Assembly: GCF_004349105.1 (NCBI RefSeq)
Contig: NZ_SMLB01000005.1
Span: forward strand, 1-64,000
Reading direction: 5' to 3'
Length of the DNA stretch: 64,000 nucleotides
Source of the DNA: Jiangella aurantiaca
GTDB taxonomy: Bacteria > Actinomycetota > Actinomycetes > Jiangellales > Jiangellaceae
The translations under genes were made by a program, and so were the position numbers. Under the pieces are notes generated by a model that saw nothing but the letters and a program-made list of their open reading frames with translations, was not told the DNA's origin and did no database searches. Shown here piece after piece: positions 8,366 through 16,837 of this stretch. Within the stretch, counting starts at the first letter, position 1; each line of letters begins with the position of its first letter.

Positions 8366-9430
8366 ATGCGACTCCCGGTCCTGCCGCCCGTGCCGCCGAT
8401 GCTGTCCAAGCCCGTCAAGGCGATCCCCGACGGCGACTTCAGCTTCGAGCCCAAGTGGGACGGCTTCCGGTCCATCATCTTCCGCGACGGTGCCGAGGTC
8501 GAGATCGGCAGCCGCAACGAGAAGCCGATGACCAGATACTTCCCCGAGCTGGTCGAGGCGGTGAAGGCGAACTTCCCTGAGCGCGCCGTCGTCGACGGCG
8601 AGATCGTGCTGGTCGGCGCCTCGGGCGACCGGCTCGACTTCGAGCTGCTGCAGCAGCGCATCCACCCCGCCGCCAGCCGGGTGAAGATGCTCTCCGAGAC
8701 CACGCCGGCCAGGTTCGTCGCGTTCGACCTGCTCGCCCTCGGCGACGACGACTTCACCCAGCGGCCGTTCCGCGAGCGCCGGGCCGCCCTCGTCGAGGCG
8801 TTCGCCGCGGCGCGGACGCCCATCCACGTCACCTCCGCCACCACCGACAAGGCGCTCGCCGAGCAGTGGTTCCACCAGTTCGAGGGCGCCGGGCTCGACG
8901 GCGTCATCGCCAAGCCGCGCGACGGCGTCTACGAGCCGGACCGGCGGGTGATGTTCAAGATCAAGCACGAGCGCACCGCGGACTGCGTCGTCGCCGGCTA
9001 CCGCGTGCACAAGAGCGGCCCCGACCGCATCGGCTCGCTGCTGCTCGGCCTGTACGACGACGACGGCGTGCTGGCGAGCGTCGGCGTCATCGGGGCATTC
9101 CCCATGGCGCGCCGCCAGGAGCTGTTCGAAGAACTGCAGCCGCTGGTCACGTCGTTCGACGACCACCCCTGGTCGTGGGCGAAGCAGGAGGAGGGCACCC
9201 GCACGCCGCGCAACGCCGAGTACAGCCGCTGGAGCGTCGGCAAGGACCTCTCGTTCGTCCCGCTGCGCCCCGAGCGGGTCGTCGAGGTGCGTTATGACCA
9301 CATGGAGGGCGTCCGGTTCCGGCACACCGCGCAGTTCGTCCGCTGGCGGCCCGACCGCGACCCGTCGTCGTGCACCTACGCGCAGCTGGAGGAACCGGTC
9401 AAGTTCGACCTCGCGGACGTCCTCGCCTGA
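8366..9430 (+). CDS. ligC: ATP-dependent DNA ligase, LigC type
   Basis: A 354-residue stand-alone ATP-dependent ligase. The adenylation lysine is K30 in EPKWDGFR. Motif III/IV segments (VVDGEIV, LDGVIAKP) and motif V (FKIKHERTADC) follow, and then an OB-fold domain rich in basic residues. It lacks polymerase and nuclease domains, so it is of the mycobacterial LigC class rather than LigD. It is followed by an unknown gene and a PrimPol gene in the same direction. The ATG at 8366 lies 6 nt after a CAGACT hexamer, consistent with leaderless initiation. Confidence 0.9.
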   Translation: MRLPVLPPVPPMLSKPVKAIPDGDFSFEPKWDGFRSIIFRDGAEVEIGSRNEKPMTRYFPELVEAVKANFPERAVVDGEIVLVGASGDRLDFELLQQRIHPAASRVKMLSETTPARFVAFDLLALGDDDFTQRPFRERRAALVEAFAAARTPIHVTSATTDKALAEQWFHQFEGAGLDGVIAKPRDGVYEPDRRVMFKIKHERTADCVVAGYRVHKSGPDRIGSLLLGLYDDDGVLASVGVIGAFPMARRQELFEELQPLVTSFDDHPWSWAKQEEGTRTPRNAEYSRWSVGKDLSFVPLRPERVVEVRYDHMEGVRFRHTAQFVRWRPDRDPSSCTYAQLEEPVKFDLADVLA

Positions 9431-9556
9431 CCGTCCGTGCCGAACCGCGCCGCCGACTCGCCTAGGCTGCGGCATCTGAGCCAGAATGGAGACGGGCCCG
9501 GTATGGTTCCGGAACTTGCTGACGCCGGGCCCGGTGCCGACCCTGGGAGGTGGGCC

Positions 9557-10141
9557 ATGTCGTACAACATCGTGGTACTCGTGGAAGAACCCGTTGCCGA
9601 CTGGGACGCGCGCCAGATCGTGGCGCTGCACGCCGACACACCCGAACCGGTCCGCTATCACGTGCTGATCCCGGTCGAGGACGCCGCCAGCCGGGTCGAG
9701 TCGACCATCGGGTCACTCGCGGCCAGCGAGGTCATGGGCACCGCCGCCATGTACGTCGACGAGGCCGACCTCGAGCGCGTGCACGAGGAGATCCGGGCCG
9801 CGAGCAAGCGCGCGCTGGCCCAGTCGCTCGAGGCGTTCGCCACGGCCGGCGCCCAGGCCGGCGGCGAGGTCACCGCGACCGACCCGCTCGACCGCCTGTG
9901 CGCACTCTCACAGGAGTGCGGCGCGGCCGAGATCATCATCCTCACCCGCCCGCACGTCGTCGCCGAGCTGTTCCACGTCGACTGGACCGCCCGGGCCCGG
10001 CGCCGGCTCAAGGTGCCGGTGCTGCACCTGCTGGCCCACGGCGAGCCCGACTGGGAGTCCGAGGTCGAGGCCGAGCATGCCGCCGAACGCGAGCGGCGGG
10101 CGTCGAACGGCACCGGCTCCGACGCCGCGGGAACGGCATGA
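9557..10141 (+). CDS. Conserved hypothetical protein, Usp/HUP-like fold suspected
   Basis: A 194-residue protein not recognised with certainty. It has alternating hydrophobic strands (NIVVLV at 4-9, YHVLIPV at 34-40, AEIIILTRP at ~124-132, VPVLHLLA at ~148-155) and amphipathic helices, the pattern of a universal-stress or HUP-type alpha/beta fold. A charged, probably disordered tail follows. The ATG at 9557 has a strong GGGAGG ribosome site, and the stop overlaps the PrimPol ATG (ATGA). Its place between a ligase and its PrimPol suggests a link to DNA repair, but this is positional inference. Confidence 0.75.
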   Translation: MSYNIVVLVEEPVADWDARQIVALHADTPEPVRYHVLIPVEDAASRVESTIGSLAASEVMGTAAMYVDEADLERVHEEIRAASKRALAQSLEAFATAGAQAGGEVTATDPLDRLCALSQECGAAEIIILTRPHVVAELFHVDWTARARRRLKVPVLHLLAHGEPDWESEVEAEHAAERERRASNGTGSDAAGTA

Positions 10142-11184
10142 GGGAAGCGATCGAGGTCGAGGCCGGCGGCCGCAAGGTCCGGGTCTCCAGTCCCAGTAAG
10201 GTCTACTTTCCCGAGCGCGGCCTCACCAAGCTCGACGTCGTGCAGTACTTCCTCGCCGTCGGCGACGGCATCCTCGGCGCGCTGCGCGAGCGGCCGACCA
10301 CGCTGGAGCGCTGGCCCGGCGGCGTCTTCGAGGGCGCGAAGCTGTCGACGCGGCAGGACAACCGCGGCGACGCGTTCTACCAGAAGCGCATCCCCAAGGG
10401 CGCACCCGACTACGTCGAGACCGCGACCGTCGCGTTCCCCAGCGGCCGCACCGCCGACGAGGTCTGCCCCACGGAGGTCGCGGTGGTCGTATGGGCGGCG
10501 AACCTCGGCACGCTGACGTTCCACCCGTGGCCGGTCCGCCGTCCCGACGCCGAGCACCCCGACCAGCTGCGCATCGACCTCGACCCGCAGCCGGGCACCG
10601 ACTACGCCGACGCCGTCAAGGTCGCCCATGAGGCCCGTGCGCTGCTGCAGGAGCTCGGCATGGACGGCTTCCCGAAGACGTCCGGCGGCCGCGGCATGCA
10701 CCTCTACGTCCCCGTCCGGCCCGAGTGGGACTTCGTCCAGGCCCGCCGCGCCGTCATCGCGTTCGGGCGCGAGCTGAACCGGCGGATGCCCGACCAGGTG
10801 ACGGTGGACTGGTGGAAGGAGGAGCGGGGCGAGCGCATCTTCATCGACTTCAACCAGATGGCCCGCGATCGCACCATCGCCTCCGCCTACTCCGTCCGCC
10901 CCAAGCCGCGGGCGACGGTGTCGGCGCCGCTGTCCTGGGACGAGATCGACGACGCCCGGCCTGAGGACTTCGACATCACGACCATGCCAGCCCGGTTCGC
11001 CGAGGTCGGCGACCTGCACGCCGGCGTCGCGGAGGTGGCGCACTCGCTGGAGCCGCTGCTCGAGCTGGCCGCCCGCGACGAGCGCGACCACGGCCTGGGC
11101 GACCTGCCCTATCCGCCGGAGTACCCGAAAATGCCCGGCGAGCCGCTGCGCGTGCAGCCGTCCCGCCGGGCGACCTTCGACTGA
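10138..11184 (+). CDS. LigD-type primase-polymerase (PrimPol), stand-alone
   Basis: A 348-residue stand-alone archaeo-eukaryotic primase-like polymerase domain as found in LigD and in mycobacterial Prim-PolC/PolD proteins. Metal-binding DLDPQPG (~145) and the SGGRGMHLYVP nucleotide-binding segment (~181) are intact, and IDFNQMARDRTIAS (~236) supplies the third acidic residue and basic patch. Such enzymes fill short gaps with ribo- or deoxynucleotides in end joining or excision repair. It is translationally coupled to the preceding unknown gene and co-directional with ligC. No ku gene is in the window. Confidence 0.9.
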   Translation: MREAIEVEAGGRKVRVSSPSKVYFPERGLTKLDVVQYFLAVGDGILGALRERPTTLERWPGGVFEGAKLSTRQDNRGDAFYQKRIPKGAPDYVETATVAFPSGRTADEVCPTEVAVVVWAANLGTLTFHPWPVRRPDAEHPDQLRIDLDPQPGTDYADAVKVAHEARALLQELGMDGFPKTSGGRGMHLYVPVRPEWDFVQARRAVIAFGRELNRRMPDQVTVDWWKEERGERIFIDFNQMARDRTIASAYSVRPKPRATVSAPLSWDEIDDARPEDFDITTMPARFAEVGDLHAGVAEVAHSLEPLLELAARDERDHGLGDLPYPPEYPKMPGEPLRVQPSRRATFD

Positions 11185-11203
11185 CAGCGTCCCAGCGGCG
11201 GCG

Positions 11204-11623
11204 TCAGCCGACGTCGAAGAGCGGGTCGGTGATGGTCAGCGGGGTCGCGTCGCCGAGCTCCCACACCAGGAACAGCAGCATCAACGACGCGCCGGTCAGC
11301 GCGGTGTCCTTGAAGAACTGCGTCTGCTCCTGCTGCCGCGACATGGGTTCCTTCTCCTTCCAGAACCCGTGCATGAGCACCGCGGTGAGCAGCGTGAACA
11401 GCCCGAGCAGGATGGCGCCGACGTCCATCCAGACGCCCAGCAGCACCGACAGCCCGCCGAGCAGCATTTGCGCACCGGTGACCAGCACCGCCGGCCGGGC
11501 TGGGCGGACGCCGCGGCTCTCCGCGTAGCCGGCCATCGCCCCCTTGTCGGTGAGGTGGGCCGTCGCGCTGGCGAGGAACAGCGCGACGAAGAGAATGCGG
11601 CCGATCAGGAACACGACGTCCAT
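11204..11623 (-). CDS. DoxX-like membrane protein
   Basis: A 139-residue protein with four membrane helices and the DoxX-type N-terminus (FLIGRILFVALFLASATAHL). The substrate or partner is unknown; family members are linked to quinone or redox functions. The ATG at 11623 is preferred over an ATG 36 nt upstream because it follows a GGAGG ribosome site at a spacing of 5 nt. Confidence 0.8.
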   Translation of the reverse strand: MDVVFLIGRILFVALFLASATAHLTDKGAMAGYAESRGVRPARPAVLVTGAQMLLGGLSVLLGVWMDVGAILLGLFTLLTAVLMHGFWKEKEPMSRQQEQTQFFKDTALTGASLMLLFLVWELGDATPLTITDPLFDVG

Positions 11624-11719
11624 GTCGCCTCCGGGGGTGAGGAGTTCCACCCCCATCATGCTCGCGGCGAGGCGCTCTCACACTGGGAATCCGGCCGTTG
11701 CCGACGGGGTTCTCCAGGT

Positions 11720-12136
11720 ATGAGCTACGAGATCCAGAAGAGCGACGCCGAGTGGCGCGCCGAGCTGACGCCGGAGGAGTACCACGTGCTGCGCGAGGCG
11801 GGCACAGAACGCGCCTTCACCAGCCCGCTGGAGCACGCCGACGAGCAGCCGTACGTCTATTCCTGTCGGGCCTGCGGCGCCGAGCTGTTCGAGTCCGCCA
11901 CCAAGTTCGACGCCCAGTGCGGCTGGCCGTCGTTCTACGCCCCGCTGGCCGAGGACCGCGTCGAGTACATCGACGACCGCAGCCTCGGCATGGTCCGCAC
12001 CGAGGTGCGCTGCGCCCGCTGCGGCTCGCACCTGGGCCACGTCTTCCGGGGCGAGGGCTTCCCCACCCCGACCGACCTGCGCTACTGCATCAACGGCATC
12101 TCCCTGCAGCGGCGGGCGGCCGATCCGGCACACTGA
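11720..12136 (+). CDS. msrB: Peptide-methionine (R)-S-oxide reductase
   Basis: A 138-residue MsrB that repairs oxidised methionine with thioredoxin. Zinc is bound by two CxxC pairs (C49/C52 and C98/C101), the catalytic cysteine is C123 in RYCINGISL, and the substrate motif CGWPSF is at 67-72. Length is normal. A GNAT gene begins 4 nt after the stop, so the two probably share a transcript. Confidence 0.96.
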   Translation: MSYEIQKSDAEWRAELTPEEYHVLREAGTERAFTSPLEHADEQPYVYSCRACGAELFESATKFDAQCGWPSFYAPLAEDRVEYIDDRSLGMVRTEVRCARCGSHLGHVFRGEGFPTPTDLRYCINGISLQRRAADPAH

Positions 12137-12140
12137 GCCG

Positions 12141-12590
12141 GTGACCGCCGACCTCACCCTGCACATCGCGACCATCGACCAGCTCGACGCCCCGACGCTG
12201 TACCGGCTGCTGCGCCTGCGTACCGACGTCTTCGTCGTCGAACAGGCCGACCCCTACCCCGAGCTGGACGGCCGCGACCTCGAGCCGTCCGCCGTCCACC
12301 TCTGGCTCGCCCACGGCGACGAGCCGGTCGGCTACCTGCGCATCCTCGACGACCCCGGCGGCGCCGCCCGCATCGGGCGCGTCGTGGTGGCGGAGTCCGC
12401 GCGTGGGTCCGGCCTGGCCGGGCGGCTGATGTCGGCCGCCCTGGAGCACATCGGCGAGCGTCGATGCGTGTTGGACGCCCAGTCCCACCTGGCCGACTTC
12501 TACACCCGCTACGGCTTCTCCGTCACCGGCCCCGAGTTCCTCGACGGCAGCATCCCGCACCTGCCGATGGCCCGCCCGGCCGCTCATTGA
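12141..12590 (+). CDS. ElaA-like GNAT N-acetyltransferase
   Basis: A 149-residue acetyltransferase of the GNAT fold. The N-terminal LRTDVFVVEQ and DGRDLEPSAVHLW pattern is typical of the ElaA group, and the acetyl-CoA loop is RIGRVVVAESARGSGLAGRL. The substrate is unknown. The GTG start lies just after msrB. Confidence 0.85.
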   Translation: MTADLTLHIATIDQLDAPTLYRLLRLRTDVFVVEQADPYPELDGRDLEPSAVHLWLAHGDEPVGYLRILDDPGGAARIGRVVVAESARGSGLAGRLMSAALEHIGERRCVLDAQSHLADFYTRYGFSVTGPEFLDGSIPHLPMARPAAH

Positions 12591-12637
12591 CGTCCGTCGA
12601 TCCCGATCGACGCGATCGCGGGTGGATGTGCGTTCGT

Positions 12638-12682
12638 GCGTGTTGACACAGCCGCCAACTGTTGGCGTTCAGGTCAACACGC
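12638..12682. promoter_or_regulatory. 45-bp interrupted dyad
   Basis: Outer arms GCGTGTTGAC (12638-12647) and GTCAACACGC (12673-12682) are perfect complements. Inside them, CGCCAAC (12653-12659) and GTTGGCG (12661-12667) pair around a single T. The two 5-nt spacers do not pair. The dyad lies between the GNAT gene and the next ORF, 84 bp before that start. It could be a double operator or a terminator hairpin with an internal loop; no T-tract follows. Confidence 0.65.
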
Positions 12683-12765
12683 CGTTCTGCATTCTCGCTC
12701 CGCGACGTGCGACTGCCGGCTGCTCTCCTGAGCGGGCGCAGCACCCGGTTGCTACCGTGCCGTCC

Positions 12766-13251
12766 GTGCAGCGAGCGTTCAAGCCCGGGGAATGTGGCCG
12801 GCCGGTGACCATGCTCGGCCCGGCGCCGGACGCTCCGCTGGAGCTGACGGTGCGGCTCGCGGACAGCTACGCCCGCAATCACAGTGGTCCGCTTGGCACG
12901 TTCACTGTCACCAACATCAGCGACCGGCAGGTCAGGGGCATGAGCGGACCGGCCTCCTGGGTCTGGGTCAGCCGCGACGGCGTGACCGTCACCGGACCGG
13001 GCGCCATGCCGGCCGTCAACGTACCCGTCGAGCTGGCGCCCGGCGAGTCGTTCACCTCCGACCTGCACTCGGTGCTGCGGCAGTGCGACGCGACGCCGGC
13101 CGACCCGGCGCAGGTGCCCGGCATGCCGTATCCCTGGGATCCGCCGCTGGCGCCAGGCCGCTACGAGGTCTACGTCACCTGGGACCTGCGCGGCCACGAC
13201 GGCGTCGAGATCGTGCTCTACGCCGGCCCGATCGGGATCGATGTGCGGTGA
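12766..13251 (+). CDS. Hypothetical protein, soluble paralogue of the sigma-linked ectodomain
   Basis: A 161-residue protein without a membrane helix. Its body aligns along its length with the ectodomain of the protein at 13831-14526: both have a VTN(I/V)S strand, W V . RDG . TVT, LEPGES/LAPGES and a C-terminal EIVLY.GP segment, with two matching cysteines. A GTG at 12622 extends the frame by 48 residues across the 45-bp dyad. The start at 12766 is preferred because TACCGT (12753-12758) sits 7 nt before it as a leaderless -10. Function unknown. Confidence 0.65.
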   Translation: MQRAFKPGECGRPVTMLGPAPDAPLELTVRLADSYARNHSGPLGTFTVTNISDRQVRGMSGPASWVWVSRDGVTVTGPGAMPAVNVPVELAPGESFTSDLHSVLRQCDATPADPAQVPGMPYPWDPPLAPGRYEVYVTWDLRGHDGVEIVLYAGPIGIDVR

Positions 13252-13330
13252 CCTGACGCCGGGTTTCCCAGCCGCACCCCAACCGGATCGCCGCGCCGCT
13301 CGTCCTAGGTGATGAGAGGCGGGTGATCGG

Positions 13331-13834
13331 GTGGCGGACTGGGAGCGGGTCTTCACCGACCTGGCGGAGAGCCGCGGCCAGGCGCTGCTCCGTTACGCCT
13401 ACCTGCTGACCGGCGACGCGGCCGAGGCGGCCGACCTGGTGCAGGAGGCGATGCTGCGCGCCTTCGGCAGGACGACGCGAGGGCTGACGTTGGAGTCGGC
13501 CGAGGCCTACGTCCGGCGGGCGATCCTCACCCTCCACATCGACGGCCGGCGCCGGTCGGGTCGGTGGCTGCTGGTCCGGCACCTGGTCGCCGACCGCGAG
13601 GACGTCTCCGGGCCGGAAGGTGCGGTGGTCGACGGCGCTGACCTGCGGTCCGCGCTGGCGGCGCTGTCGCCACGGCAGCGGGCCTGCGTGGTGCTGCACT
13701 ACTACGAGGACCTCTCGGTGGCGCAGGTCGCCGACGTGCTCGGCTGCGCGCCCGGCGCGGTCAAGCGGCACCTCAGCGACGCCCGCGCCCGCCTCGAACC
13801 CCTACTCAGCGACTCGCCGGAGGGACTGCGATGA
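13331..13834 (+). CDS. SigE-family ECF RNA polymerase sigma factor
   Basis: A 167-residue ECF sigma factor. Region 2 (LLRYAYLLTGDAAEAADLVQ) and region 4 (LSPRQRACVVLHYYEDLS followed by a helix-turn-helix) are intact, and the acidic linker is short, as in the SigE group. The GTG start has a GAGAGG ribosome site. The stop overlaps the ATG of the next gene (ATGA), which encodes a membrane-anchored protein in the usual place of an anti-sigma factor. Confidence 0.92.
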   Translation: MADWERVFTDLAESRGQALLRYAYLLTGDAAEAADLVQEAMLRAFGRTTRGLTLESAEAYVRRAILTLHIDGRRRSGRWLLVRHLVADREDVSGPEGAVVDGADLRSALAALSPRQRACVVLHYYEDLSVAQVADVLGCAPGAVKRHLSDARARLEPLLSDSPEGLR

Positions 13835-14526
13835 CCCTGCGTACCCGACTCGACGACCTCGCCGCCGACGCTCCCGACCCGGGCGTGCTCGACGTCGACC
13901 GGCTCCGCGGCCGCATCGCCCGCCGCCGCCGGACCCGCTTCGCCGCCGCCGGCGCTGCCGCCATCCTGACGGTGGCAGCCGTGGGCACGGCGACGGCCAC
14001 GCTCCTGCCCCGCGACGGCGGTGATGATTCCGCTGACCTGCCGGTCTCCACGTCCGACGCCACACCTGCCCAGGTCCGGTTCCGCGCTCTCACCTGTGGC
14101 TCGCCGATGATCGTGAGCGAGCGCGACGACGTGCCGCCGCTCGCCCTGTCGGTCGACGTCCCGTCGGTCGTCGGCCATATCGACGAACAGCTGGCCGTCA
14201 CGACCGTCACCAACGTCAGCGCCACCAGGATCCAGGGCACGACGGGGTTGGGCCCGACCATGTGGGTCACCCGTGACGGCGAGACCGTCACCGCCGCCGC
14301 GTTCGTGCCTGAGGGCGCTCATCTGGTCGACCTGGAGCCGGGCGAGAGCATGACCTTCGACACGACCAACCACATCGGCTGGTGCGGGCCGACGCTGACC
14401 TCGGGCCTCGGGGAGGTCGCCACGGCACCGGGCAGCTACCAGCTCTGGTTCACCTGGCGGATGACCACGCTCGATGGCGAGGAGATCGTCCTCTACGAGG
14501 GGCCCGTCGACGTCGAGGTGGAGTGA
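13831..14526 (+). CDS. Membrane-anchored protein coupled to ECF sigma factor
   Basis: A 231-residue protein. A short cytoplasmic N-terminus (1-28) with arginines is followed by one membrane helix (~32-55) and an ectodomain of about 165 residues carrying two cysteines. It has no zinc-binding anti-sigma HxxxCxxC motif. Translational coupling to the sigma gene suggests it regulates or senses for that factor. The ectodomain is shared with the product of the gene just upstream of the sigma factor. Confidence 0.8.
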   Translation: MTLRTRLDDLAADAPDPGVLDVDRLRGRIARRRRTRFAAAGAAAILTVAAVGTATATLLPRDGGDDSADLPVSTSDATPAQVRFRALTCGSPMIVSERDDVPPLALSVDVPSVVGHIDEQLAVTTVTNVSATRIQGTTGLGPTMWVTRDGETVTAAAFVPEGAHLVDLEPGESMTFDTTNHIGWCGPTLTSGLGEVATAPGSYQLWFTWRMTTLDGEEIVLYEGPVDVEVE

Positions 14527-14530
14527 CCGG

Positions 14531-15235
14531 CTACGGCAGCGCCGCCACGAGTTCGGTTAGCTCGAGGCGCCGGCCGGTGTAAAAGGGGATCTCCTCGCGG
14601 ACGTGCCGCCGGGCCGCCGAACCGCGCAGGTGACGCATGAGGTCGACGATGCGGTACAGCTCGTCGGCCTCGAAGGCGAGGATCCACTCGTAGTCGCCGA
14701 GGGAGAAGGAGGCGACGGTGTTGGCGCGCACGTCGGGGTAGTCGCGGGCCATCTTGCCGTGCTCGGCGAGCATCTGGCGGCGCTCGGCGTCGGGCAGCAG
14801 GTACCACTCGTACGACCGCACGAACGGGTACACCGACACGTATGCGCGCGGCTCCTCGTCGGCCAGGAATGCGGGGATGTGGCTCTTGTTGAACTCGGCC
14901 GGGCGGTGCAGGGCTGCCTGCGACCAGACGGGGTCCAACTGGCGGCCGAACGCGGTGCCGCGGAACCGGTGGTACGCCGTCTGGAGGTCCTCGATGGCCG
15001 GCGCGTGCCACCAGATGAGCAGGTCGGCGTCGGCGCGCAGGCCGGCGACGTCGTAGGTGCCGCGGACGACGACGTCCTTGGCGGCGAGCTCGGCGAACAG
15101 CGCCGTCACCTCGTCGGCGAGATCGGCCCGCGACGTGTCGCCCAGCGGCGAGCGCAGCCGGAACACCGACCACATGGTGTAGCGGATGACCTGGTTCAGC
15201 TCGCGGGCCTTCGGCATGGACGCGGTGTCGCTCAT
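14531..15235 (-). CDS. hemQ: Coproheme decarboxylase (HemQ/ChdC)
   Basis: A 234-residue chlorite-dismutase-fold enzyme that converts coproheme to heme b by oxidative decarboxylation, the last step of the coproporphyrin-dependent pathway. The likely radical tyrosine is Y136 in [12 protein letters not shown], and the proximal heme histidine is probably H159 in [10 protein letters not shown]. Chlorite dismutases differ at these positions. The ATG overlaps the stop of cgoX by 4 nt, so the two genes are coupled. Confidence 0.95.
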   Translation of the reverse strand: MSDTASMPKARELNQVIRYTMWSVFRLRSPLGDTSRADLADEVTALFAELAAKDVVVRGTYDVAGLRADADLLIWWHAPAIEDLQTAYHRFRGTAFGRQLDPVWSQAALHRPAEFNKSHIPAFLADEEPRAYVSVYPFVRSYEWYLLPDAERRQMLAEHGKMARDYPDVRANTVASFSLGDYEWILAFEADELYRIVDLMRHLRGSAARRHVREEIPFYTGRRLELTELVAALP

Positions 15236-16722
15236 GTCTCGATCCTGGCACGCCGCTCCGACAGGTAGGCGGCCACCCTCCCCGCAGCATCGCGGGCCGC
15301 CCCGACGCAGGCCGCCACGCCGACGCCGTCGTACACGGCGCCGCAGACCGCCAGCCCGGGCACGGCCTCGACGGCGGCCCGTACGCGCGCGACGCGGTCC
15401 AGGTGCCCGACGGCGTACTGCGGCAGCGCGCCGCCCCACCGGGTCACGCGTGAGTCGACGACGGAGCCCGCGTAGCCGGTCGCGGCCCGGACGTCGGCCA
15501 GCGCGGCCTCGACCAGCTCCCCGTCGTCGCGCTGCAGGTCGCGGGCCTCGCCGTGCCGGCCGAGCGACGCGCGCAGCAGCACCAGTCCGCCGGCCCGCCC
15601 GCCCAGCCACGGCCACTTCGCCGACGAGAACGTCACCGCCTTGATGGTGCGCCCGTCGATCGGCGGCACCAGGAACCCCGACGACGACGGCGCCGCCGGG
15701 AACCCGTCCGCCGGCAGCGCCAGCGTGACGATCGCCATGCTGGCAGCCTCCACGCCACCGAGCTCCGCCGCGGCCGCCGGGGCCGCCGACGCCAGCACTC
15801 GGGCGGCCGCGACCGCCGGGGTCGCCACGACCACCGCATCGACGTCCAGCACGGACGGCGCCGGGACCGGGCCGGTCACCAGCCGCCAGCCGTCGGCCGT
15901 CCGCTCCACCGAGCGCACCGTCACGCCGGTCCGCACGTCCGCCCTGGACGCCACCGCCACCGCGCCCGGTAGCCGGCCGACGCCACCGGCCAGCCCCGCG
16001 AACACCGGCCCCGGCCCACCAGACGTGGCGCCACCCGACGACGCCGGCGTGCCGGACCCCCTCCCCGGCCCGTTGCCCGCCGCACCGCCCGACGTCACCG
16101 TCGCGACCGCCTCGCGCAGCGTCCGCGCCGTCCGGGCCGCCGCGCCCAGCGCCGGCACCGTCGCGTCCAGGGACAGCTCGTCCGCCCGTCCGGCGTACAC
16201 GCCGCCGAGCAGGGGCTCGACCAGCCGATCGGCCACCGCGTCGCCGTACCGCGACCGCACCAGCCGCCCGATCGCGACGTCCTCCGCGACCGGCAGCCCC
16301 GCGTCGCCCCGAGCGTCCAGCGCCTCCGCCCGCGCCACCTCCGACGGCGTCAGCAGGCCGGCCAGCCGCGCGGGGTCGGCCGGCACGCCCATCACCGTCC
16401 CGACGGGCAGCGGCACGATCTCGCCACGGCTCCACAGCCCGGCGCCGACGGCAGCCGGATGCACGATGTCGTCGCCCAGGCCCACGGCGACGGCCAGGTC
16501 GACCGCCTCGGGCCGCCGCGCCAGCAGCGACTCCGCACCCTCGTCGACCGGCAGCCCAGCGACCTCGGAGACGCGCAGGTGACCGCCCACGACCGGCTGC
16601 TTCTCCAGGACGACGATCTCGGCGTCCGGTCCCAGCGACTGCCGCAGGAACCACGCCGCCGCCAGTCCGCTGATCCCGCCGCCGACGACCGCCACCCGCA
16701 CACCGCTCACGCGCCCCAGCAT
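15232..16722 (-). CDS. hemY: Coproporphyrinogen III oxidase (CgoX/HemY)
   Basis: A FAD enzyme of about 496 residues with an N-terminal Rossmann motif [15 protein letters not shown], ending in a flavin-binding segment rich in [18 protein letters not shown]. In organisms with HemQ this enzyme oxidises coproporphyrinogen III rather than protoporphyrinogen. A low-complexity Gly/Ser insert lies at ~215-240. ATG 16722 and GTG 16710 are both possible starts, and no strong ribosome site separates them. It lies directly upstream of, and overlaps, hemQ. Confidence 0.93.
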   Translation of the reverse strand: MLGRVSGVRVAVVGGGISGLAAAWFLRQSLGPDAEIVVLEKQPVVGGHLRVSEVAGLPVDEGAESLLARRPEAVDLAVAVGLGDDIVHPAAVGAGLWSRGEIVPLPVGTVMGVPADPARLAGLLTPSEVARAEALDARGDAGLPVAEDVAIGRLVRSRYGDAVADRLVEPLLGGVYAGRADELSLDATVPALGAAARTARTLREAVATVTSGGAAGNGPGRGSGTPASSGGATSGGPGPVFAGLAGGVGRLPGAVAVASRADVRTGVTVRSVERTADGWRLVTGPVPAPSVLDVDAVVVATPAVAAARVLASAAPAAAAELGGVEAASMAIVTLALPADGFPAAPSSSGFLVPPIDGRTIKAVTFSSAKWPWLGGRAGGLVLLRASLGRHGEARDLQRDDGELVEAALADVRAATGYAGSVVDSRVTRWGGALPQYAVGHLDRVARVRAAVEAVPGLAVCGAVYDGVGVAACVGAARDAAGRVAAYLSERRARIET

Positions 16723-16743
16723 CGCACGCGCGGGCCGCACGCC

Positions 16744-16774
16744 CGTGACCAGGTCGTTCCCCGATCGTGACCAG
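16744..16774. promoter_or_regulatory. Two direct CGTGACCAG repeats in a divergent promoter region
   Basis: CGTGACCAG occurs at 16744-16752 and again at 16766-16774, a period of 22 bp or two helical turns. It lies between the divergent cgoX and DUF4349 starts. Same-face direct repeats suit an activator or response-regulator site, but the sequence is too short to name one. Confidence 0.35.
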
Positions 16775-16837
16775 CGGATGAGCAACCCCGGCGCACGCCA
16801 GGCCGTCGAACAGGCAACACGAACCTCGGGAGGTGTC

